From JAJFUG01 sp964473155 (GTDB taxonomy: Bacteria; Gemmatimonadota; Glassbacteria; GWA2-58-10), in contig CAYYNT010000066.1 in assembly GCA_964473155.1 (NCBI GenBank), forward strand, positions 1-26,898: a DNA stretch of 26,898 nucleotides, read 5' to 3'. Every line of letters begins with the position of its first letter. The stretch's first letter is position 1. Of this stretch, positions 1 through 7,091 are shown one piece after another. Position numbers and translations under genes: made by a program. The notes beneath the pieces are model-generated. The model did no database searches and was not told where the DNA came from. It saw only the letters and a program-made list of their open reading frames with translations.

Positions 1-60
1 CTGACAGGTCAAACATCAGTTCCTGTTTTCCGGTTTTTCCCCGGACAGTTATGACCTAAA

Positions 61-1347
61 CTAATTCTTCATTACCTCCAGCAGCATCCGCAGCACTTCC
101 AGCAACGTCAGCTTTCCATCGCCATCGTAGTCTGTCCGCATATCCTCCGGGCCGGAAGCTCTCATTTTCAGCATCTGCCTGACATCTCCCAGGCTGCGCT
201 TCCCATCGCCGTCAAAATCGTTCCGGCTCCATTCATTCGCCGCAAGCGGGCCGATATAGCTCGTGGCCAGCACCACGTTGTCGAACTCCACCCGTCCCAT
301 GCTGCTGTTATAGGCCAGGGTCGAATCCGCCGGCTTCACATCGTTCTGGAAAATGCTGGCCAGGTAGTACTGAAGCTCGAACTGGTTGATTTTCAAATTC
401 TCCGTGCGGCTCCAGAGGAAACCCTCGAAAGGCTTCGGGATGCTGTCCACGGTCCCGCCCAGGTTGTACACATTGGTCCCGTATTCGCGGAAACGGTCGG
501 AATACCAGCATCCCATATGGGAGCCGGGCGCCCAGCGGTCCACCGGCTTCCCATCGATCCAGAACGCCTGCTCGCCGTCGCGCCTGTCCGGCGCGCTGTT
601 CAGCCGGATCATGATCTCCACGCACTGCCACTGGCCCCGTTTCGCCTGAACCGGCCTTTCCACCGGCGGACCGAACTCGTTGCCGTAAAAAGCGTTGGCC
701 CGGCCGTCGCTCACCCCCTGGGGAGTCTGCCAACTGTGCATCTCGGACCAGTACGTGTAGAAAATCCATGCCCCCGGCGGGTTGGCGCCGCTTCTCCGCA
801 GATCGATGCTGGTCGAGAAACGGTCATAGCCGGATGGCCGCGTGCCGGCCGCGCCCTCCGGGTAGGGTGCGGAGCTTGTCTTGCCGCCCATGTGCACGAA
901 GTGGTGAACGTATGGGGCATCCTCCGCGAACTTGCAGTAGAACCTGGCGTAGAGACGGTCGTAACCCTTGTCCAGCAGCTTATACACGCTTCCACCCTCG
1001 AACTGGCCCTTTACTATCGTCACCTTAAGGCTCGTCCGTCCAGGGCATCCGTCCAGGCTGTCCCGGACCAGGCTCAACCGGCCGTCGTCAAGGTTCGAGC
1101 CGCTGTAGGTCCAGCGCTGTTTCAGGTCCGTGAGAGTATTGATCTCAAAATCATCATGAAAAACGACGGAAGAATCTCCCGCAATCCCAACATCTCCGGG
1201 ATAGCGCGCGGCGAGGCCATAGTGAATTCTTTCGTCCGAGGCCAGTTCAGCCCCGCCAGGGGACTTCTCCCTGGCCTTCCCCGAGGCGGCGGTTGTGGCG
1301 AGTGATATCAGTCCCAGAAAAACCAGAAGCCTTTTCGATCTTTTCAT
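61..1347 (-). CDS. Secreted jelly-roll protein with C-terminal dockerin-like EF-hand pair (paralog A)
   Basis: This 428-residue protein starts with a signal peptide (basic MKRSKR, then a hydrophobic stretch to about residue 22). Residues about 45-370 look like a concanavalin-A/polysaccharide-lyase-type beta jelly roll, with many aromatic and glycine-rich strands (LYARFYCKFAEDAPYVHHF; GRVEFDNVVLATSYIGP). The last 53 residues carry two calcium-loop motifs, DFDGDGKRSLGD (377-388) and DYDGDGKLTLLE (406-417), spaced as in a type I dockerin. The ATG follows GGAGAG by 4 nt. It lies 33 bp downstream of a full-length paralog, so the two are probably co-transcribed after a tandem duplication. A role in binding or cleaving extracellular polysaccharide is inferred; I recognise no catalytic residues and cannot name a CAZy family. 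Confidence 0.8.
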   Translation of the reverse strand: MKRSKRLLVFLGLISLATTAASGKAREKSPGGAELASDERIHYGLAARYPGDVGIAGDSSVVFHDDFEINTLTDLKQRWTYSGSNLDDGRLSLVRDSLDGCPGRTSLKVTIVKGQFEGGSVYKLLDKGYDRLYARFYCKFAEDAPYVHHFVHMGGKTSSAPYPEGAAGTRPSGYDRFSTSIDLRRSGANPPGAWIFYTYWSEMHSWQTPQGVSDGRANAFYGNEFGPPVERPVQAKRGQWQCVEIMIRLNSAPDRRDGEQAFWIDGKPVDRWAPGSHMGCWYSDRFREYGTNVYNLGGTVDSIPKPFEGFLWSRTENLKINQFELQYYLASIFQNDVKPADSTLAYNSSMGRVEFDNVVLATSYIGPLAANEWSRNDFDGDGKRSLGDVRQMLKMRASGPEDMRTDYDGDGKLTLLEVLRMLLEVMKN

Positions 1348-1380
1348 CGTCTCTCCGGTTGAAACAGCATCATCTCTCTA

Positions 1381-2640
1381 TCAGTCTTTTATGACATCCA
1401 GCAGAAGGGCCAGCACGTCCCGCATATTCACCTGCCCGTCGCTGTTGTAGTCCGCCCGCATGTCCTGACGGTCGTTCACGCGCAACCGCAGCAAGCTCCA
1501 GACATCCGCCAGACTCTTCCGTCCGTCGCCATTGTAGTCGTACCCGGTCGTCACCGCGGTGGCAATCGGCCCGATATAGCGCGTGGCCAGCACCACGTTG
1601 TCGAACTCAACCCGTCCCACCTCGCCGTTGTAGGGGATCGTGGGGTCGGCGGGACGGACATTCTCCTCGAAAATCGAGGCCAGGTAATACTCCAGCCAGA
1701 ACTCGTTGATTTTCAGGTTTTCGGCTTTCCGCCAGCGATAGCCCTCGAAAGGCTTCGGATTGGTATTGAATATACCCGAAGTGCGGAAAACATCCCTGAA
1801 CCAGGTCCCGGTGTGCGTACCGGGTCCCCAGTGCGCCACCAGCTTGCCATCAATCCATAAAGTCTGCTCTCCATTGGTGCTGTCCGGGTGGTTCAGCTTG
1901 ATCATCACCTCTACGCACTGCCAGTCACCGCGCCGGGCCTGACACGTGCTGTCCGGCCCGAACAGGTTGCCATAGAAAGGATTTGCCCGCCCATCGCTCT
2001 CCCCCTCATCGGTCTGCCAACTGTGCATTTCGCACCAGTAGCTGTAGAAATTCCAGGCTCCCGGCGGATTGACATTCGTTCGGATCAGATCAATCATGGT
2101 GATAAAACGGTCGTAGCCGCTGGGACGGGAGCCGGCGCCGCCCTCCGGCCAGGGGGTTATGCTGGTCTTGCCGCCCAGGCCCACGAAATGGTGCACGTAG
2201 GGAGCATCCGGCGCGAACTTGCAGTAAAACCGGGCATAGAGCTGGTCGTAGCCCTTGTTCAGCAGTATCCAGAGGTCTCCGCCTGTGTCATGGCCTTTTG
2301 TCCCGGTGACTCTCAGGCTGCGTCGTCCGGCGCTGCCGGGGATGCTGTCTTTTACAAAATCCAGTACCCGGTTGTCCTTGTTGTTCATGCTGGTCCAGCG
2401 CGTCAGCAGATCGGCCACGTCACCGCTCTCGAAATCCTCGTAGAACACGACAGAGGAATCGGCGGCCAGGCCCTTGTCTCCAGGATAGCGCGCGGCCAGG
2501 CCGTTGTGCAGGCCGGGATCGGCGGCCAGGTCCGGTCCCGGCTGGGAGGCCGGGGCGCCTTTGAGCGTGAAAGCATCCGCGGTGATGCTCAGGATTATCG
2601 CCAATGCCAGGCCTGTGATCCTGAATACCGGAATTCTCAT
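1381..2640 (-). CDS. Secreted jelly-roll protein with C-terminal dockerin-like EF-hand pair (paralog B)
   Basis: This 419-residue paralog of the neighbouring gene shares most of its framework (GLAARYPGD, DSSVVF, LYARFYCKFA, APYVHHF, FDNVVLATRYIGP). It has a signal peptide (MRIPVFRITGLALAIILSI), a jelly-roll body and two EF-hand loops, DYNGDGRKSLAD (368-379) and DYNSDGQVNMRD (397-408). The frame stays open upstream to a TTG at 2901. I place the start at the ATG at 2640 because AGGAGAG precedes it, a signal peptide follows at once, and the upstream codons encode a transposase remnant. It is the first gene of a likely two-gene unit with paralog A. Its promoter must lie in or next to the transposase relic. 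Substrate is unknown; extracellular polysaccharide is inferred from the fold. Confidence 0.82.
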   Translation of the reverse strand: MRIPVFRITGLALAIILSITADAFTLKGAPASQPGPDLAADPGLHNGLAARYPGDKGLAADSSVVFYEDFESGDVADLLTRWTSMNNKDNRVLDFVKDSIPGSAGRRSLRVTGTKGHDTGGDLWILLNKGYDQLYARFYCKFAPDAPYVHHFVGLGGKTSITPWPEGGAGSRPSGYDRFITMIDLIRTNVNPPGAWNFYSYWCEMHSWQTDEGESDGRANPFYGNLFGPDSTCQARRGDWQCVEVMIKLNHPDSTNGEQTLWIDGKLVAHWGPGTHTGTWFRDVFRTSGIFNTNPKPFEGYRWRKAENLKINEFWLEYYLASIFEENVRPADPTIPYNGEVGRVEFDNVVLATRYIGPIATAVTTGYDYNGDGRKSLADVWSLLRLRVNDRQDMRADYNSDGQVNMRDVLALLLDVIKD

Positions 2641-2667
2641 TGTCTCTCCTGAATGGGTATAATACAA

Positions 2668-2841
2668 TTTTACGTTCGAGTTAAGACTGGCGATCCAAGG
2701 CCGGCCAGTAATTATATGGACCCGTTGTGGATTTGTTTCCAAAAAGGCCAGTTGTTCAACGAGTTGATCTTCGATGGCATCCATCGAGTTGAACGCTCGA
2801 TCAGAGAAATCTTTTTCCCTGAGTTCATTCCATAAGCCTCC
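2668..2841 (-). pseudogene. C-terminal fragment of an IS630-family-like transposase
   Basis: The minus strand encodes about 58 residues beginning GLWNELREKDFSDRAF and continuing MDAIEDQLVEQLAFLE, then a VHIITGRPWI-type end. This matches my memory of the C-terminus of IS630-type DDE transposases, which have an (EH)LW-ELREK segment, then an F-S-DA-EDQL helix and a final W-WI motif. The catalytic domain and N-terminus are absent: upstream codons do not resemble the family, and the radical SAM gene ends at 2902. The frame has lost the transposase stop and reads into the signal peptide of paralog B, so automatic annotation may fuse the two. No inverted repeats could be identified. Confidence 0.6.
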
Positions 2842-2901
2842 CTCTATTCTTCCCCCTGCCGCTGTGTTCTTGCCGCTTACGGGTGTTGATTCACAAAACA
2901 A

Positions 2902-4155
2902 TCACACCCGCTGGTAGTTGGAGCCGCTCTCGTAGCCCTCGACCCGGAACAGCGGATCATCCCCGACCAGCTCCTTAAGCTCCTCCGGCCCGATCCGGTG
3001 GTAGAACGCCGGGAACAGCCAGCCGGGATTGCCCTCCAACGTCCCGCGCAGGTACGCCCGCTCGGAGAGGGAAGCGGTTATCTCCACGGTCGCCGGACAG
3101 CCGGGGTAGAGTCGGATCACGCTGTTGAGTCCCACCGTGGCGGGAGCTATCCGGCGCAGGCGGTCCAGGTCGCGGCGAATCGATTCCGGCGTGTCGCCGG
3201 GCAGGCCGCAGAGGAAATCCACGGCCAGGCGGATTCCGTTATCCCGGCACCACCCGGCGATCCGGGCGGCGTTTTCCGGCCAGGAAACGCCGCCGGTGGG
3301 CAGGCTCAGGGTGACCAGCCAGGCCCCACTGTCTTTCAGCAGACTGAACAGCTCGCTGTCCGCGGGCGAGCTTTTCATGTACAGCGCCCAGCGCAGGGAA
3401 AGGTTCGCCGCGATCAGGGTTTCAAGAAAGAGCTTGCAGTGCTCCAGGCTCTGGTTGAATTCCGTGTCGCAGAGGTGGAACTCGCGCACTCCCTTTTCCG
3501 TCAGTAAGCGCAGTTCGCGCACCACCGCCTCCGGGCTGCGCCGCAGGAGATGGCCGTTGGCCTCCGGGCAATAAGGACAGCCGCCCAGACACCCTTTCTG
3601 GGTCTCGAAACCGGCCAGCGCCCCCCGGCCGAGGTAAGCCGGGTAGTCTATCCCGCCTCCGCGCGCGACCGGCGCGAAATCCGGGTCGATACCCGCCGCC
3701 CAGCCGTCGATAAGACGCTCCTCGGGTTTTTCTCCACGCTCGAGGGCGGCAACCAGTCTCGGAAAAGCGCGCTCTCCCGGCCCTGACACGCCATAGTCCG
3801 CGTCCAAGTAATCCAGCGCCGCCCCGCGGAAGGCGGTGAAACCCGCCCCTCCCAGGACAGTGGTCACTCCGGCGTCCCGCAGGCAGGCTACCAGCGGTTT
3901 CATCGGTTCGAGAAAGAACTCGTTGCCCCGGTAGAGCACGCTGTCCACGTTGCGCAGGGTCATCCCGGCCACGAAAGGACGGAAATCCCTTATCTCCCGG
4001 CAGAGGACAGCCAGGGGGTCATCCGCGAAAGTCAGGTCCGCGATCCGGGTCTCGTGGCCCGCGGCATCGAGGGCGGCCTGGAGGTATTCCAGGGCCAGGG
4101 GCGGAACGGGCGGAGTGACAAAGCGGTTGGGATTGACCAGCAACACGCGGCTCAA
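2902..4155 (-). CDS. B12-binding-type radical SAM protein
   Basis: This 417-residue cytoplasmic protein has an N-terminal cobalamin-binding-like Rossmann region (residues 1-140; MSRVLLVNPNRF start, LGGAGFTAF, DYGVSGPGERAF). A radical SAM core follows, with the [4Fe-4S] motif C189-x3-C193-x2-C196 in KGCLGGCPYCPE. The usual DxHxxG cobalamin ligand motif is not evident, so corrinoid may bind base-off without a protein ligand or not at all. The start is a TTG preceded by GGGAG with a 6-nt spacer. It lies 134 bp downstream of the transporter permease on the same strand. The substrate cannot be predicted; relatives carry out methylations and rearrangements. Pairing with a BtuFDC-like importer suggests the importer supplies its cofactor, but this is inference. 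Confidence 0.85.
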   Translation of the reverse strand: MSRVLLVNPNRFVTPPVPPLALEYLQAALDAAGHETRIADLTFADDPLAVLCREIRDFRPFVAGMTLRNVDSVLYRGNEFFLEPMKPLVACLRDAGVTTVLGGAGFTAFRGAALDYLDADYGVSGPGERAFPRLVAALERGEKPEERLIDGWAAGIDPDFAPVARGGGIDYPAYLGRGALAGFETQKGCLGGCPYCPEANGHLLRRSPEAVVRELRLLTEKGVREFHLCDTEFNQSLEHCKLFLETLIAANLSLRWALYMKSSPADSELFSLLKDSGAWLVTLSLPTGGVSWPENAARIAGWCRDNGIRLAVDFLCGLPGDTPESIRRDLDRLRRIAPATVGLNSVIRLYPGCPATVEITASLSERAYLRGTLEGNPGWLFPAFYHRIGPEELKELVGDDPLFRVEGYESGSNYQRV

Positions 4156-4205
4156 AAGTGTCTCCCGCGGTGGAGTGTAGCAATATTCAATGAACGAATG
4201 TCTTT

Positions 4206-4231
4206 CGGGCGAACACGAGGTTCGCTCCTAC
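4206..4231. repeat. Imperfect palindrome, GGGCGAAC core type
   Basis: The arms GGGCGAAC (4207-4214) and GTTCGCTC (4220-4227) form an 8-bp stem with one G-T pair, followed by CTAC. It lies in the 134-bp gap between the permease and radical SAM genes, with an A/T hairpin at 4245-4268 (TATTTTTGT / ACAAAAATA). It looks like a decayed member of the same family as the palindromes at 22989, 23074 and 23151. Confidence 0.55.
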
Positions 4232-4289
4232 TGTATTCTCTTGTTATTTTTGTACATACACAAAAATACGAATCCTGAGGGATGGTCGT

Positions 4290-5285
4290 TCAAATCTCGC
4301 CGCGCTCGGCCGAACCGGTCAGCAGGAGCCAGAAGAAAAACGGCCCGCCGATCAGCGCCGTGATCACACCCACCGGCAGTTCCACCGGGGCGATCAGGGT
4401 GCGGGCCAGGGTGTCGCAGACAGTCAGGAACCCGCCGCCGAACGCCGCCACCGCGGCGGTCAGGTAGCGGTGGTCCTGGCCCAGGATCATCCGGCAGATA
4501 TGGGGGGTCATCATGCCCACGAACCCGATCGGACCGCAGACAGCCACCACTCCGCCCACCATGAGCGAGGCGGCGAAAAAAATCACTTTCTTGGAGCGCT
4601 CCACATCCACCCCGCGGCTGGCGGCCAGGTCCTCACCCGTGGCCAGAAGGTTAAGCTCGTGGCAGTAGAGAGCCACCACCGCGATGCCCGTCGCGGCAAA
4701 AGGAAGAAGCTGCAGGACCGCGCCGTAGCCCACTACCTCGATCCCGCCGATCAGGTTACGCAAGATCTGGAAGCTCTTGGTGAAATCGCTCATGTACTGG
4801 ACGAACAGGATCAGGCTGGAGAAGAAAAAACTCACCGCCACGCCGGCCAGTAGAAGCGTGGAGGTGGAAAAGCCCCGCCTGGCGCGGGTGAAGGCGTAGA
4901 CCAGAAGGATGGCCAGCAACGCCCCGGCCAGCGCCCCGAACGACCCGGCCGGAATCCCAAGCAGGCTGAAAGTCAGGCCCAGACCGACAAACAGGGTCGC
5001 GCCCAGCGAGGCCCCGCTGGCCACCCCCAGGGTGAACGGCGTGGCCAGAGGGTTGCGGAACATGGCCTGGAACGCCATCCCGGCCGCGGCCAGCGCGCTC
5101 CCGGACAGGAAAGAGACGATCACGCGCGGGACTCGGATGCGCCAGAAGATTTCGGACTCCACCGAGCCGGAGAACGGCTGCAAAATGTCTTTCAGCGGCA
5201 GCGATTTAAGCCCGATGAACGGAGCGGCGGCGCCGGCGGCGAGCGAAAGCACTATTATCAGGGGCAGGGCGAGAGGTCTTTTCAT
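4290..5285 (-). CDS. FecCD/BtuC-family ABC importer permease
   Basis: This 331-residue polytopic inner-membrane protein is the usual length for the FecCD/BtuC family. Family signatures are visible in order: IRVPRVIVSFLSGSALAAAGMAFQ, then RNPLATPFTLGVASGASLG, a central GGIEVVGYG, then the LATGEDLAASRG cytoplasmic coupling segment, CGPIGFVGMMTPHICRMILGQDHR, and ELPVGVITALIGGPFFFWLL. It overlaps the ATPase gene by 4 bp, indicating translational coupling. It would form the homodimeric channel for a cobalamin or ferric-siderophore complex. The neighbouring BtuF-like binding protein and B12-type radical SAM gene favour cobalamin, but family membership alone does not separate B12 from haem or siderophore. 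Confidence 0.93.
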   Translation of the reverse strand: MKRPLALPLIIVLSLAAGAAAPFIGLKSLPLKDILQPFSGSVESEIFWRIRVPRVIVSFLSGSALAAAGMAFQAMFRNPLATPFTLGVASGASLGATLFVGLGLTFSLLGIPAGSFGALAGALLAILLVYAFTRARRGFSTSTLLLAGVAVSFFFSSLILFVQYMSDFTKSFQILRNLIGGIEVVGYGAVLQLLPFAATGIAVVALYCHELNLLATGEDLAASRGVDVERSKKVIFFAASLMVGGVVAVCGPIGFVGMMTPHICRMILGQDHRYLTAAVAAFGGGFLTVCDTLARTLIAPVELPVGVITALIGGPFFFWLLLTGSAERGEI

Positions 5286-6073
5286 CCGGCCAGGCCCTCC
5301 GGACGGATAAGCGGCAGCCTGCGCCCCGGCTGGTCGACAAACCGGAAGCGCGTTTCATATATATCTTCCAGCACTCTCCGGTCGAGCAGGCCGGACGGCT
5401 GCCCGTCATACGCCACACGCCCGCGCTTGAGCGCCAGCACCCGGTCGCAGTGCTCCAGGGCCGTGTTGAGGTCATGGGTCACCATCACCAGGGTCTTGCC
5501 CGATTCACGGTTCAAGCGTCCGAGCAGGGCCAGCACCTCGACCTGGTGACGGTAGTCGAGGAAAGTGGCCGGCTCATCCAGCAGCATGATCTCGGCCTCC
5601 TGTGCCAGGGCGGCGGCGATAAGCACCTTCTGGCGCTCGCCTCCGGAGAGACTGCCCAGCACCCTGCCGCGGAAGCAGTCACTGCCGGACTGAGCTAAGA
5701 CTCGGGCGACGACCTCGCGGTCATGGGCCGAAAGGGCCGAGAATGCCGAGAGGAACGGGTAACGTCCCATGGAGACGAATTCCTCGACCGTGAACGGCAG
5801 CGGACGGCCGTCCGCCTGGGGCACGTAGCTGACCAAGCGCGCCAGCTCGCGCTGCGAGTAGCTCCCCAGAGTGCGCCCGTACAGCCTGATCCCCTCCCCG
5901 GAAGGAAGGATGCGGTTGAGGCACTTGAGCAGTGTGCTCTTGCCCGCGCCGTTCGGCCCGACCACGGAAAGGAACGCGCGCGCGGGAATATCCACGCTCA
6001 CCCTTTCGAGAATGGCTTTACCGCCTATACCGAAGCTGAACTCGCTCAGCTTTATGGCTGTTTCAGTTTTCAT
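5282..6073 (-). CDS. BtuD/FecE-family ABC importer ATPase
   Basis: This 263-residue ATPase has Walker A GPNGAGKST (39-47), a Q-loop glutamine in YVPQ (Q86), the signature LSGGERQ (142-148), Walker B IMLLDEP (162-168) and the switch histidine H200 in VTHD. The ATFLDYRHQ segment after Walker B and the FTVEEFVSMGRYPF segment are typical of the siderophore/B12 importer subclass. It overlaps the binding-protein gene upstream and the permease gene downstream by 4 bp each, so the three are surely one transcript. It powers the neighbouring FecCD-type permease. Confidence 0.94.
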   Translation of the reverse strand: MKTETAIKLSEFSFGIGGKAILERVSVDIPARAFLSVVGPNGAGKSTLLKCLNRILPSGEGIRLYGRTLGSYSQRELARLVSYVPQADGRPLPFTVEEFVSMGRYPFLSAFSALSAHDREVVARVLAQSGSDCFRGRVLGSLSGGERQKVLIAAALAQEAEIMLLDEPATFLDYRHQVEVLALLGRLNRESGKTLVMVTHDLNTALEHCDRVLALKRGRVAYDGQPSGLLDRRVLEDIYETRFRFVDQPGRRLPLIRPEGLAG

Positions 6074-6996
6074 CCTTCCGCCGCCGGGTCCGGGTGTATC
6101 ACCGCCGCCATCCTTTCCAGCAGTTCGATGAAGCGCGGGCCGGGCCGCACGGCCCAGGTCCCCGTGAAAACATGTATCCGGTTGCTTTCCACGGCTTTGA
6201 CCCCGCGGGCGATCTGCCTCCAGGAGTCGATGAAATCTTTCTCCCGCGGGCCTCCGGGAGTCAGTTCCGGGACCATTTCGACAATCACCTCCGGGTCCAG
6301 CTCGCGTATCCCCTCGGCCGAGACCGAGGGCAGGGCGGCGGTGCGCTCGCGGTAGGCGTTGACCCCGCCGGCCAGTTCGATCAACTGGTCATAGTAACCA
6401 TCCCGCCCCGAAATATACATGTCTCCGAGCGCACCCTGCACCAGGCCCCGTCCGACCGTGACCAGCACCCGCGGCCTGGCTCGGCCCTCCCCGCGCTTTT
6501 TCACCCGCTCCAGCCTGGCGCGCAGTTCGTTAACCCGGGCCTCCGCCGTCTCCGCAGCCCCACAGGCCCGTCCGATCTCGGTCAGAGAGTTAAGGACGCC
6601 CCCGATGCTGCTGTGATCGACTGTCAGGGTGGGTATTCCAAGCTCCCGGAAAAAGGCGCGTCTGGGCGCCTGTTCGCTCAACATCAGCACAAGACCTGGC
6701 TGGAGAGCCAAAATGGCCTCGTAGTTAGGGTCCAGGTAGCCGCCGATTCTCGGTATTTCGCGCGCGGCCTCCGGCCAGTCGCAATAGCGGGTCACTCCGG
6801 CCAGGCGGCCGCCCAGCCCGAGATCGAACACCACCTCGGTGATGCTTGGCGCCATCGAGATCAACCGGGCGGCGCCATACGGAGACTCAGACAGCACAAC
6901 CGTCGAATCCCCGCCGCCTGGTGCGGCCAGCCGGGTCAATACGGCGGGCGCCAGGGAAACCGCCGCGACGATGATGATGAAAAGGCCGCGTTTCAT
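6070..6996 (-). CDS. BtuF-like periplasmic substrate-binding protein
   Basis: This is a 308-residue protein if it starts at the ATG at 6996. A signal sequence follows at once (MKRGLFIIIVAAVSLAPAVL), then a TroA/BtuF-type fold: LISMAPSITEVVFDLGLGGRL, then VTRYCDWP, IPRIGGYLDPNYEAILALQPGLVL and a C-terminal lobe containing AGGVNAY. The SMAPSITE...YCDWP pattern is that of proteins usually labelled cobalamin-binding. The frame stays open to an ATG at 7041, which would add 15 residues before the signal core; neither ATG has a convincing Shine-Dalgarno site. A TATACT at 7018-7023 (minus) could be a -10 element and would favour 6996. No lipobox is visible. It is the first gene of the importer operon. 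Confidence 0.88.
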   Translation of the reverse strand: MKRGLFIIIVAAVSLAPAVLTRLAAPGGGDSTVVLSESPYGAARLISMAPSITEVVFDLGLGGRLAGVTRYCDWPEAAREIPRIGGYLDPNYEAILALQPGLVLMLSEQAPRRAFFRELGIPTLTVDHSSIGGVLNSLTEIGRACGAAETAEARVNELRARLERVKKRGEGRARPRVLVTVGRGLVQGALGDMYISGRDGYYDQLIELAGGVNAYRERTAALPSVSAEGIRELDPEVIVEMVPELTPGGPREKDFIDSWRQIARGVKAVESNRIHVFTGTWAVRPGPRFIELLERMAAVIHPDPAAEG

Positions 6997-7091
6997 GGTC
7001 AGCCGGAATGAATATTGATCAGTATAATAAGCGGGGGACATTGACGGGAAGAAATATAATCGAATTCCGCAGGATTGAAACCCCGGCGGGA

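Noticed and set aside
517..1305. Long plus-strand frame of 262 codons opposite paralog A
   Set aside because: It is a shadow of the coding frame; the same shadow type appears opposite paralog B at 1888-2652.
2641..2901. N-terminal 87-residue extension of paralog B from a TTG at 2901
   Set aside because: The extension is transposase-like, there is a good AGGAGAG site before the ATG at 2640, and a signal peptide starts there.
6997..7091. B12 riboswitch upstream of the BtuF-like gene
   Set aside because: The space to the kinase gene is under 100 bp, and I see no B12-box-like conserved block.
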